From Blattamonas nauphoetae (lineage: Eukaryota > Preaxostyla > Oxymonadida), in assembly GCA_033064195.1 (NCBI GenBank), contig JARBJD010000130.1, positions 62,001-126,000 on the forward strand: a stretch of 64,000 bases of DNA. The letters run 5' to 3'. The notes beneath the pieces were generated by a model. That model was not told the origin of the DNA. It did no database searches and saw only the letters and a program-made list of their open reading frames with translations. Numbering within the stretch: the stretch's first letter is position 1; each line of letters begins with the position of its first letter. Below are positions 22,001 through 33,817 of the stretch, in pieces. The position numbers were made by a program, and so were the translations under genes.

Positions 22001-24321
22001 CACCGCACCAACCAAATGATGTTCGTCCTGATGCGTCATCGCAGCCATTGCCAGATCGTCTGAATGATCCATCAAGGATTAGAGAAGCGCACCTTCTGTG
22101 GGTTGAAGGCTACATACTGAGCTATCAGGAACTCGGCACATATCGCTTCAAACCAATCAAGCTTGCAAAGCAGCCATTCCACTCATTACGGTTTGATGAA
22201 CCAGGTACTGATGTTACAGATATCACGCACAATGCACAATACATGCTTCCTTCTGTGACAAATGACCGTTTCACCCCTCTTGATTTCATCACGGAGACAG
22301 GGACAGCTTTTATCAGTTCCAAACGCGTCGAATATGAATATTTTTGGCAATGGCTGAATCGCAAGAATCCTCTCACTGGAATGGTTGTTGCACTTCAGGC
22401 AGATGAAATTGAACTGACCAAAAGGATCCAAAAATGTGAAGATGAGAACGAGAAATCACGCCTGACATGCCTTATCGCGAAAGTACTCCTTCTGAGATCA
22501 CGACTCTATATCCAGTCTGGAGCTCTCACAACCGCTCAGTGGTTCTTCGAACGGTCGAAGCAGCACATGGTGCTGAATGACACGGCTGAGGTGGAGTATG
22601 AACTGATTCTAGCTCGTAGCAACGGTCGAGAGATCAGTCCTCGTGGATCTGACGAACTGAACAGAATTATCGTGAATGCAAGAAATTGCTTCGGAATCAA
22701 CTGGGAACAGTGGATTCAGGAAGGACAGAACCTTCCAATCCTTTTGAATCCGTCTTATCACAGACTCCAATACCATCTCAAACAGGTTCAAGATCATGTG
22801 AACACATTGAGATCGCGTCTGAAATCGATAGTTGATCCTGGTCCCATGACGAATGACCCCCGAAGAGCAACGATGGAGGAGGCTCTTCCACAGACGCTGA
22901 AAGAAGGATTGACTTTGCAGTTGCTGATCGCTTGGAAGACGGGCTATCGGGATCAGCTCGAATTCTTTCAGAATGAACTAAATTCAACCTTTCAGAACGA
23001 AGGAGATAAGACGATCAAAGCCATGACCACACCATTCAAGTCTCAAAAGAGGCAAATTGAAAGGCTCGACATTGCAGTTGTGACCAAAGCGATCAATGAC
23101 ATCCTCACTACCACACAAAATCACTTTAACACTTTGCATGTTCTTGAAAGTACAAACGGGGTGGAAATGATGATTGGAGACCATTCTTCCATTTCTATCA
23201 CTCCATCAATTCACAGGAGCATCCAACAAGACATTCACACGACTACCCAGCTCCTGATTGACAGAATTTCTGCGATCAAAACTGCTTCCTGTCAGAAATT
23301 AAAGCATACAGGCAACACAGTAATGACCAACGCTTTAGAGCAGATGGCTGAGGAACTGAACCCTATTCTGATAACAACTTCCAATCATGATGCTGATATG
23401 GAGGCTGTCGAGGACACCTCATCTAATGTCATGCTGACTGAAGAATCGGAGGAAGAGCCGAGTCTTCCTGAAGAACCAAGAGCCAAATTCAATGAGAATT
23501 CCTTCGGGAAGGGGAAGAGAGCAAACAAAACTGTCTCGACGCAGTACGACACAACACAGACGATTTATCATTGCTCCTACTTCGAATCGCAAGAAGATGA
23601 TAAGGAGTCTAATGATATAAAATACTTCAGAAAGCATCTTGGAGCTGCAAATGTTGTGAATACCAACGGAGATGGAAATTGCTGGCTCTATGCAATTTAT
23701 GATCAACTAACATATGATGAACTGGTAAGTGCTGGTTTTCTTCTGCTAACTCATGACAAATGCAGTAACGACGCTATGTGTTACTTCAAATCTCAAGTCA
23801 GATCTCGCATGGTCCACACTATGCGCGGCAACATGGATGGAGTTGTGACATTCTTAACCGGTTTAAATTCAGAGACACCAGAGGACTATATCGATAGACA
23901 ACTGAAAGATGGACAATGGGGTGGGGATGCCGAGTTATCTACTGTGTGCAGAGTCATTCAGAGACAAATTGCCGTTTACTACCCAAATGACAACCCTGTT
24001 TTTGTGTATGCACCTGATCCAACTCTCCCTACAGTCGACATCGGACACTGCGGTGGGAACCATTTTGTCAGTCTACATAGCGTACCAATCATCAATAAAA
24101 CAGGCTTTAAAAAATTACATACAAAAGTACAGACACTAACGAAGCCAAAAGTTATTGTTAATAAACTGAAAAGAAGCCAACCAACAACGCCAGAAAAGGA
24201 GCCCCCCACAGCTGAAACTGATGATAACCAAACCAGGACTCCAAAACGACCCAAAAAGAAAGATGATCAATCAGAAAAATCTTCAATTCCATCCATGCCA
24301 CTCTTCAATGTCATCCCGTAG
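19021..24321 (+). CDS. CR (Crinkler/RHS)-type P-loop NTPase with C-terminal OTU-like cysteine protease
   Basis: Two short introns join three open segments: 19753-19786 (34 nt, GTTTGT...TTTTAG) and 20188-20228 (41 nt, GTATCT...CAACAG). The product is about 1741 residues. An N-terminal helical part is followed by Walker A GTPGIGKS (residues 221-228), then ARRGEPSFIFRN and LLTSPNKERW (about 395), which follow the order seen in Crinkler/RHS-type NTPases. A possible zinc site (CAYC...HFC) lies near 835-852. The C-terminus has NGDGNCWLYAI, with likely catalytic Cys 1529, and GGNHFVSLHS with His 1656. That is the spacing of an OTU deubiquitinase-like fold. No signal peptide is seen. In the known family, NTPases of this type carry variable C-terminal effector domains, so a role in attacking or remodelling ubiquitinated targets is an inference. 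The final 59 codons lie inside the palindrome arm. The frame is open throughout and the gene looks whole. Confidence 0.72.
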
Positions 24322-24592
24322 TTCGAACGCCAATCCACACTCATGATATTTTTTATGTCGAATCAATCTTGATTTCAATATACCTGTCTGACTTGACTTG
24401 ACAGACCTATTTTTTAGAAAGTGCGTTGACTGTCATGACTTCGGGCTTTTTGTTTGTGGGTCAGAGATCTTTTCTCATTTCCTTGAAGAAGAGGATAATG
24501 AGGGAAATTCGAAGTTCAACCGACAGTTCTGTGACGGTAATCCAGTATAATGTGGCAATTGTTGATATTTGTGGCTTTTTACAGTCCTTTTC

Positions 24593-26427
24593 AAAAAGAT
24601 GTTCAACTGGTTCAAAAATGTGATCAACTGTTTCAAAAAGATGGCTGATCGACACGATACCCTCGCCCACAATACTGATTTTCCTCTTCTGACCACTTTC
24701 CACCCCTGACTCATCTCTCGTTTTAGAATGCCTGCATGGACAGATAGTGACAAAAAAGATGGTCTGTCTTATTTTTCGCCAAAAATGTGCACATTTTGTC
24801 GAGATTTTCAGCATTTTCATTTTTTTCAACATTTTGCTCTCATCCTTCTTCTTTCTTTCAAATAGAACAAGATCCTTCCTCCAATTGAGATCTTATTTGG
24901 TGAATCGCTGTTTTATCACTGATAAAGTCATGCTTTATTAAATTTCGATCTCGTCCATTCAGCCGTGGCAATTTGGAATGTATGTCAATTGTTTGTTCTT
25001 TTCTCATACTTCTCTATTGCACGCCCTGTATGTAGACAGTTCCCCGTATCCTTTCATCCGTTCTAATGTGACATCAAACTCGCAATCTGTTGATGAACTC
25101 TCGTTCTGACGCTCTCTCGTCATCGTCCTTAATCTGGTTTTCACATGTTTTCTCTTTTATGCTCATCATTTAATATAGATCTCTCAACTAATTTTGGCAA
25201 AACAATCAGTTGTCCAATACTTGCATGCTTGTATCCGCAAAGCTCTCAATACACTGCCAATATCCCTCATAGAACTTCATTTCACAATCCAACACGGTCA
25301 GTCTCTTCGTGTATTCTCTTCACTCATTTTCATCGCTCTTACACTCCCTGCTTGTTTCAAAACAGTCACATCACGAGATCCTCATCCAGATCTTTAGATG
25401 CACACTTGATGTTTGATGTAACTTGTACTTTTTCTGACAAAAATTATCATTCATCTTCATTTTTTATGTCAAAAGGGAAAATAAAATCGATACGGTTCAA
25501 CATTTCGATTCAATACCTTCTGATCTCTTTTCTCCTTGAAACATTTTTTCTTGTCGATCCAATTTCTTGGTCCCAACACAGACACTCATTTCCATCTTGA
25601 TTTAACTTTATTTGCGTTTCTGACTTTTCAAATGACAAGATCATCTTCTTTCGTGAAGTGACAGTTGTTGAATTGATATGTCATAAAACTGCAAGAAAAA
25701 TATAGAGAGGAGATTAATCAAAGAGAATGAACGAGACTAACCGTGAAAGCAAGCATGAATATGGATACTTGGAATGATATGACTTATTTTCAATGTCGAG
25801 ATGGGAACACGAGGAATACTATAGAACACACAAAGCATGATCGAGATGACTGCATGTAATGATGAGAATAAACCAAGAAACCTAATGAAAACGCGATAGT
25901 GGCTATACGATGAAAGATGGGCACGACGGGTGTTAGAAAAGTCCAGAACAGTCTGCAGTCCGTTTAAAAACTACCGGACCATCTGGATCTGCGCCGAACA
26001 GACGAATCGAGGATGGGAACCTCTGTGAATAGAGCAAACAATTGACATACATTCCAAATTGCCACGGCTGAATGGACGAGATCGAAATTTAATAAAGCAT
26101 GACTTTATCAGTGATAAAACAGCGATTCACCAAATAAGATCTCAATTGGAGGAAGGATCTTGTTCTATTTGAAAGAAAGAAGAAGGATGAGAGCAAAATG
26201 TTGAAAAAAATGAAAATGCTGAAAATCTCGACAAAATGTGCACATTTTTGGCGAAAAATAAGACAGACCATCTTTTTTGTCACTATCTGTCCATGCAGGC
26301 ATTCTAAAACGAGAGATGAGTCAGGGGTGGAAAGTGGTCAGAAGAGGAAAATCAGTATTGTGGGCGAGGGTATCGTGTCGATCAGCCATCTTTTTGAACC
26401 AGTTGAACATCTTTTTGAAAAGGACTG
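24593..26427. mobile_element. Tc1/mariner-like non-autonomous foldback element (right arm)
   Basis: Second copy of the element at 6829-8676, flanked by TA at 24591-24592 and 26428-26429. As expected for a palindrome, the longer terminal repeat lies on the CR-gene side and the shorter on the ABC side. However, the centre (24996-26034) runs in the same direction as the centre of the left copy instead of being mirrored. Recombination between the two terminal repeats of one copy would give this. The centres differ by one base in a poly-A run. Confidence 0.85.
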
Positions 26428-26573
26428 TACATGGGTGACTAGGAGAAAAGGCGTGTCAGTAGTCAGTCACTTTTTTGACCTTTCACTTTGGGTCAGATCA
26501 ACTTCCGCATCTCCACTACAGCACAATCAATCAACAGTAGGCAATATTATTGTTTATTATCTCAGTTTAACCT

Positions 26574-29134
26574 TCATGTCGTCGTTTTGGTGTGAATGGA
26601 GATCTCGATAAGACTGTATGGTGAAGTGACCAAAATCCGCGACAAATCCATGATCGTGTTCAAATGATGAGCAATAACAAACACTGTCTTGTCTCCGAAC
26701 TTCTCCCGAATCGTCCGCTGAATCTTCGCGTCTGTATCCACATCAACATTCGCTGTCACTTCGTCCATCACAACCACTCGGCTATTGTTCAGAATCGCTC
26801 GCCTAACACACAACAGTTGTCGCTGGCCAGTTGAGAAGTTGCTTCCTCCCTCCGCCACATGTGAGTCCAGCCCAAGCGGAAGACCCGCCACAATCTCCCG
26901 CATCTCAATCATTTCCACCACTATCGAAATCCGGTCGTCCGATGTTTGGCTCTTCGTTCGGGTCTGCATAAACTGGGAATCCTGTCTTCATGTTAATCAT
27001 CATCAGCGCCAACTTCGGGTCCAGCTCAACAAGTCGGAACAGAACTAACAGAAGCGACGACTTTCCTGCTCCTGTCCGCCCACACACCCCAATCGTCTCC
27101 CCTCCTGTGATGCCGAAGATCACCCCTTCAGCACGAACGGCAGACCAGGACGGTAATTGTTTTGTACGTCTTCAAATCGGCAGTCTCCCTTCGCTGGCCT
27201 AGTTTCAGGCACTTCCACTTCGTGCGTCGACGGTTCCTGAGGCAGTTTCAGCGATGAGAAGTCAACTCGCTCGAACGACGAGATCACAGACGCATACAGC
27301 GACGCCCACTTCTGGCCCTCCCGGAACAGCATGAACGGCACTGACATGTCGTCGTTCACCTCAAAGAACTTGTCCTTCCATTCCTCTTCCCGTCCATGGC
27401 TTCGGATCGTCGTCAGACCTTCTCCCTAAATCGTTTCCGTAAAGTGCGACAGAACAAGAGAACGAGCAATCGACATGAATGCGGCCCATCGGCGTCGTGT
27501 CGAAGAACGACGACGCACAGCTCATCACGTGGTCCATCAACTTGTTGTGGTCCACGCGAGCCGAACGCCCAACTGCTCCTGCAGTCATCGCAGAACGAAG
27601 CATCAGCAGAACCAGAAGACCCAGCACTAGAAATCCATCCACCCCAATCTTCCACCAAAAGCCCATCCCTCCCATCGCCATCGGGTTGCTGATATTGCCC
27701 AACCAGCACGTGGACACGAGGCTGACAGCTTCGGCGGCCACATCATGAAGCAAGAATAGGATCACGACGTCAAGCGGCATGAGAATGCGAAGATACTTCC
27801 CAAACGACATGAACTTGATCCCGCCTGTTTCCTGTTCTTCTGTAATGATCTGCTTCGCGTTGTCATCGTCTGTCTTCTCCGCTTCTTTGACTTCGACCTT
27901 CTTCTGTTTCTATTTCGCGTCTTTTCTGTCGGATTTGATGGTGAAGTCGTCAAAGTTCACTCCTTGCGCGCTTCTCTCGGCGTATGTTCACTGTGCTGGG
28001 ATTCTTCCGTTCTCCAACGCAATCACTTCGCCCTGTCGAGGAACTGTAGCTGGTTGGTCATCAGAATGACAGTCTCACCCTTCAGCATGCCACAGATGGA
28101 CTCGTCCATCAGATATCGCCCAACACGAGCATCGACTGCGGAGAGTGCGTCATCGATGATGAAAATGTCTTTGTCCGAGTATACTGCACGAGCAAGCTGG
28201 ATTCTCGCCTTCTGTCCTCCACTCATGTTCACTCCTTCTCTCCAATCGCTATCACATCGCCGGCTGCGAAGATCTTGAAATCTGGCTCCAGTGTACACAC
28301 ACGATCCGCCTAGTTGTGTTCCTCTTCACCATACTCCGCGTGTAAAGTGACATTCCCTCGAATGGTGTTTTTGGTGGTCCGTCAGCGTTTGTTGTACAGC
28401 TGAAGGCTATTGGACTCAACTGGAGTCTCGTCAGCGTTTCTTGTGGGGAGAGTTCGGTTATATTCATTTCGTTCGATTGTGGTTTATCTTAGGATGTTAT
28501 GCCGTCGTGTGTTTCTCCTCTAATTTGTGATTTATACGCAGGCTCTGGAAGCCTTGTTTCAGCTATTTCCACAACTTCCTCCATTTCTGGAAGATACAGA
28601 AAGGGTGAGAGATGATTTGTTTCGATAAGAATCATCAGCAGGGCCTCCAGGTACATCGGAAGTGTCGTGGTCGGCATCGTCGTGATCATCATCAAATAGC
28701 CTATGTTGGGCATCACAACTGTCGCAAAATTGATTGGATCGTTGCCGTATACGGCACAAGGCACAGACAATGATGCTGAATGGATATAACTCCCTTGGAA
28801 GGCGACTCCGTTGCGCCCTTCCAAATTCGTCCCAATCTGTTCATTCAAACTCCGTTAACAAGACTGTTCTGAACGTAGAAACCAATGAAATCAATGTCAA
28901 ACAGCACACGAACTGAAGATGTTCAGTAGAGAGAGACCTGGAAACCATGATCCAATAAAACAACACAGACATTCCTATGAATAGCGGGGAGAACAGATTG
29001 CAGGTTAATTTAACATATTTCGATTCAGAGAGTTCTGCAATGTATCGTTGCACGACTATTTCTTCTGCGATTACGAGTGTCTTTGCGTTGTGAAAGTTGG
29101 GAAGACAAACTGACAAAACAGCATTAAAGATGAA
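26574..29134 (-). pseudogene. ABCC/MRP-type ABC transporter, broken (copy A', mirror)
   Basis: Reverse-complement copy of the broken transporter at 4122-6682, in the right palindrome arm. All fragments keep the same lengths and frame breaks, apart from single-base changes near 28290. The damage therefore predates the palindrome. The same motifs are visible: Walker [17 protein letters not shown], Walker [13 protein letters not shown], and SGGQKARIQLARA with FIIDDALSAVD. Confidence 0.88.
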
Positions 29135-29958
29135 AAAATCAAATTAAGAACACACGGAGATAAAGAAAAAGGACTTTTTGTTCAGAATCGAGATTAGAGG
29201 CGCGTCAGAAAGGCGATTGAATGTCAACGCTGAAAGCTGAGTAGACACGGCGACATCAGCGAATTGAGCGAATGTTTTATCCGATATAAGGATGTTTTGC
29301 AGAGGAAAAGTAGTCGGATGAGCTCGGAGTGTGGAAGAAGTCATTGGTGGAAGATCGTGAACTGTCCAATGTGTGATTCCCGCAGTTTGAAACGAATGAT
29401 CGCAAAAGGAATATGACACCGCATGTGTCAGACGATCGTAGAGAGGGAGAAAGGAACGAACGAGACGAAGGCAGAGAACGGCGAGCTGTGAGAGAGATTG
29501 AAGATGATGATGAGAAGAAACTGTTGTTACAAAACAAAATGAATGAAAAAACAGGATATACGATGTGATACCATCTGTATTCAAACATTCAAGCGATCGA
29601 TGGACACTAAATTGGCAAAGGAGCGAGTCTCCATCTCTTTGAAGATCTCAGTTGGAGAGAGGTGAAAATGAGCGTAGTATTCGATTTCCTAATACAGTTT
29701 GAGCAAATATATAGGAATTTGAAGCCAAAGGAGAAGGAAGAGAAGGAAAGGAGCCCTCTATCGGATAGAGGATCCATAAAAAAGTTAGGGATGTAAAACA
29801 GCGATTTCTCGCGATTGAGGTGTTTGGTTGGAAAAAGTAATAAAATTCAGATAAAATGAGTGTGTATGAAGTGTATGAATGAATAATATGAAGTTGAAAA
29901 GCGATCAATAAAGTTACACATAACTGACAAAGTCAAGTCACTGACAGTCCCTAAAAAA

Positions 29959-30105
29959 CACTGACATGAGCCTTTTTCTCGACAACTATAGTGAATTATG
30001 ACTGGCTTGTTGTGGCCACACATTCTTCTCACTTCCCTCCATGATATTTTTCAACTTTTAGTTTCAAGAATGCCCTATATAGTGAGAAAAACGCTCATGT
30101 CAGTG
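29959..30105. repeat. Mirror copy of the 22-bp-arm inverted repeat
   Basis: Reverse complement of 3150-3296 in the right arm. Confidence 0.7.
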
Positions 30106-30459
30106 AAAAACGACTGACAGTCAGTGGCAGATCCTCCCACAAAAATGGTCTAAATTCGAAAAACGCCAAATTACAGGATTTAGACATTAAAACAGGTATT
30201 ACGACTATTTTGACCGACAATATATCACTTTTTTACTCATAGATGGAAGATCTAGATCATCGGAAAAACTTCAATTTCTCCGAGATCCGACCCATAATTA
30301 AAAAAAAACTCAAGTCAGTGACTGTCAGTCGAATTTCTCGATTTTCGAGATTTCCAGTCAGGTCAGCCATGTATAACACTTCATTTCTATTTTGTGGGAA
30401 TCATGGGATGATCCTGATCCACATGCTGAAAAGGCAAATTACAGCTCGACTAGTTCTGA

Positions 30460-30551
30460 ATTGTATTTTAATTATTCAGAAATGAACATAATTGTTCAGA
30501 AATGTATTTTGATTGTTCAGAAATGAACATGATCGTTCAGAAATGAACAGA
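30460..30551 (-). repeat. Mirror copy of the 20-bp tandem repeat
   Basis: Reverse complement of 2705-2795 in the right palindrome arm. Confidence 0.7.
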
Positions 30552-31261
30552 GAAGTAGTGTATAGAACGAATTGGGAACCACGTTGGTATAGACGATACT
30601 ACTGTGCAAAATCATCATGCCGATTGACACAACAATCGGCCTGATCATTCTGTTGTTCTTTCAAAGCAAATTTGGATTCCCAGAAACCCCAATTGCACAA
30701 TCAGCAATTATTTGAGAGGTCCACCTGACCTTCAAATGCTCAGAATCGATTTGAATGATTCCGAACGTTGTTTGAATTGATTCTTGTCAACAATGAGATC
30801 AAAAAATGTTCAGGTCAAAATCGATTTTTCGAGTTTTTTCCATTTTTCACACAAATCCATTGAAACCAACAGTTGAATCACTTCGAAAAAAATCGAAAAC
30901 AATTCTAAAATCTCGGAGACAACGTCGGTCGTCGATCAAAACAATCCCGATGAAAATCGGTAGGGAATTCGTGGCGCTACGTACCGTTCTGTGGTCCAAA
31001 ATAGGTCGAAAAAGTCGATGCTCATATTTCTCTACTATGAACCACTATATCTCTAAAACACATTTTTTATGACTCCACATAATTAGTTCATCATTTTGGA
31101 TGGGGAAATTTTCGCGAAAAAACACTTTCGAAAAAAAAGTTTGATCCGACCCACCATGATTTTTTTGAATTTTTCCGAATTTTAGAAAAACGGTATACGC
31201 TTTCACGGTTATCATGTTCAGGTCAGCTTTCATCGTCTAATGACGATCTTGCACTTCAAAA

Positions 31262-31295
31262 CGCTCGGAGACGCCCTTTGGCGCATCTCCGAACG
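31262..31295. other. Mirror copy of the GC-rich hairpin
   Basis: Reverse complement of the hairpin at 1963-1996, unchanged in the right arm. Confidence 0.55.
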
Positions 31296-32239
31296 TTCAC
31301 TTTCATGTTCAACACTTTCACACTTTTTTTCACGAGTTTTCAGTTTTCGCTATTTTCGCTTCAACCACTTCATATTTCAAGCATTTTAACGAACATAAGT
31401 CGTCCCCGCACGGCTTGTGTTCTTATATAGTGTTTTTTGCACACACCTTTTTCACGTCACATTTTCGCACTCCTTTTCCTCACATCACTTTTTTCTCGAA
31501 TTAACACATATCGCCCTTCCGTTCTCACCATTCGAGAAGGCTGTGGCTGAATTTTCAGAATTTTTGGTTCATTAGTTCTTTCAAAATTTCACTTTTTTGT
31601 CATTTTTTCGTTCTTAACATTTCACTGTTTGTCTAAGTTCCGACCATTTCAACGTCTTTCTTCTCTCATTTCACCTTCCACGTTTGACACTTCATTCGCT
31701 CGTATTTACCTCTCAGTTTCCACATCTCACGAGTCATTTTGGCGACCGTTGTCGCTTATTAGCACTTCACGATATTGACTTTTTGACTGTTTTTTGCTCT
31801 TAATTGGATGAAAAGAGATCGAAACAAGCTAAAACGAAACGGGCAGATTCAATACAAACTGGTGAAATGTAGATCTTGAGAATGACGTGAAATCCGATGT
31901 AAATAATGAGAGCAGAGACTGATCACGTATTTTAATGACATTAAAAAACAAGAAAGAGTGGAAAGAAACAAGTGAAATGATCAAAATGAGATGAAGTGAA
32001 AAGATACGAGATGATCGTTGTGTGTGAGATCCTGGAAGACAGGAGTGTCAGTAAATTAGTGGAAATTTGCGCATTGTAATTGAGAAAAAGGTTGAGCGAA
32101 ACAAACATGAGTGAAGTGAAACAACTCAATAAACAATGAGAAAATGGATGCGGAGTAGTGACCACAAAAATGAAATGAGAACGGTTGAAAAGGAAGTGAA
32201 ATAAGGAATGAAAATGAAGAGAATAAGTCTAAAATAAGG

Positions 32240-33200
32240 TGAAAATCATGGTGAAATGATCAAAAACATGGAGAAGTGCAGAGATGTGAGCATGGTTCTG
32301 AAAGAGTGAAAAAAGAGGGAAAAAGAGATGATCGTGAAAAAATGACGATGAAAAGAATTGAACAAATAACAAAAAGAGAAGAAACAAGTAAGTTTGAAGA
32401 GAGATGAAACAACATACAAATCAAAATTGCGAAAGTTGTTGATCGGTTCAATACGGTATGATCTAGGAAAGAATAAGAGACGGAAATGATGAAAATGAAA
32501 GTGAAAAGCTGAAAGAAAGAAGAGAATAAGAACGAAATGATGACGAAGACGGAAAAGTGCAAAGATGCCGCGGCAATCTTGATTGAACCTAAAAAGTTGT
32601 AAAGAGAGGTGAAAGTGAGAAAACGAGAATCAAAACAAGTTGAAGAAAGAAAAGAAGAGAAGAAAGAAAGTTGTTTAAAGCGATAATCGGAAACATACAA
32701 GGTAAAAAACGATGCAATCGATGATCTGTTCAATCTGAGAATACCTGAAGAAAAGAAGGAACAAAACATATGAAAATGGAAGAAAACAGAAGAAAGAAAG
32801 AAGAGAATGAGAGTGACATACTCAATATTACCGGAAAGTTCCAAGTTGGAAAGATGACTGAGATCGAACCTAAAAAGAGGGGAAAAGAGGTGAACATGAA
32901 AAAATGGTGACAAGAGGAAGTGAAACAAAGAGAAGAAGAGAATAAAGAAGGATGTTGTGAACGATAATAAGCAACATACAATGTAAAAATTGGAGAAGTG
33001 ATGAAATGTTCACTACGGTGACACCTGAATAAGAATAAGAGAGAAAAAGTATGAAAACAGATGAATCAATAATGAAGAAAGTAGAGAACGGAATAAAATG
33101 TCGAAGAAGTGGAAACGGAACAGAGATGGAGCGCGATCAGGATCAAGTCAAAAAAGTTGGCAAAAAGAGGTGAAATTGAAAAAATGAAGCATACAGTGAT
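32240..33200 (-). repeat. Mirror copy of the 280-bp tandem repeat
   Basis: This is the reverse-complement counterpart of 60-1020 in the right palindrome arm, with the same anchor words and spacing. It differs from the left copy by a few homopolymer length changes. Confidence 0.7.
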
Positions 33201-33420
33201 GATGCCGAGCATCCGCAGGTTCCAAAACTCATTAAAGCAGAACGAAAGAAGGATCGTGCAATTCGGATCATTCCCCATATTTTGACAAATTTCCTTGAAA
33301 TCGCAAATAGGCTCTTCTTGACATTGTCGGTTGTAGAATATGTTGGTAAAAAAGAAAGAAAGTGATTGAACATAATTTCATTGTTTCTAAAATTGTTTTG
33401 ACTTTTTTATTTTGTATAAA

Positions 33421-33774
33421 ATGAACCCGAGAGAAAAGTTGATTGAATCAATGAAGAAAGAGAACTGTGAACTTGTTTCTGAGTATGTCCGGAGCACAGA
33501 ACCAGTAATCTATGTCCATGAAGATGTTGAGTGGAGGATTAAACCAAAGTTGTGGAATCAAGGAAACAGACCACACATGTCACAACGTCGACACTTCACT
33601 CAATCATTTGTGGAAAATGAACTGAGGAAGTACAACTGTGAGCTCGTTGGTGAGTACAAGCAAGTGCTGACTCCATTCACATATCGAGTGATTGGTGGAT
33701 CTGAAGTTTTCAAAGTGCGACTAGATTCATGGCTAAAGGCAAAGAAGAAGCCACATTTAAGGAAGTCAAAATAA
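33421..33774 (+). CDS. Small protein with two tandem repeats, next to the polymerase fossil
   Basis: ATG at 33421 gives 117 residues. Two units of about 50 residues share the pattern NCEL(V)(S/G)EY, then a Tyr/Phe-Val strand, a basic stretch, Trp and a final Pro-His (KENCELVSEY...RPHM and KYNCELVGEY...KPHL). The protein is Lys-rich. It lies 44 bases before the polymerase reading frame on the same strand, so it was probably part of the same element. Repeats of this build occur beside nucleases and in virus-like elements, where they may bind DNA; that is an inference. I know no name for it. Confidence 0.6.
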   Translation: MNPREKLIESMKKENCELVSEYVRSTEPVIYVHEDVEWRIKPKLWNQGNRPHMSQRRHFTQSFVENELRKYNCELVGEYKQVLTPFTYRVIGGSEVFKVRLDSWLKAKKKPHLRKSK

Positions 33775-33817
33775 TCACTCAACTAATTTTATTTTTTATT
33801 TTTTTAATTCGTAGTAA

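Larger units (their letters stand above)
30106..32239. other. Unassigned arm sequence, right (mirror)
   Basis: Reverse complement of 1021-3149. It contains no convincing gene; the hairpin, short tandem repeat and CACTGAC words are all mirrored here. Confidence 0.6.
24146..33262 (-). repeat. Right arm of the giant inverted repeat
   Basis: This is the reverse complement of 1-9116. Its inner end lies inside the coding sequence of the CR-type NTPase/OTU gene, which is complete on this side and only a 3' fragment on the other. Its outer end at 33262 is where the window's first base is matched; the DNA continues into the polymerase fossil. Very high identity points to a recent duplication, ongoing gene conversion between arms, or an assembly fold-back. 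Confidence 0.97.

Noticed and set aside
23725-23765. GTAAGT...TGCAG looks like a 41-nt intron inside the OTU part of the CR-type gene
   Set aside because: Removing it would place TAA directly in frame, while the unspliced frame reads on through the OTU core to His 1656.
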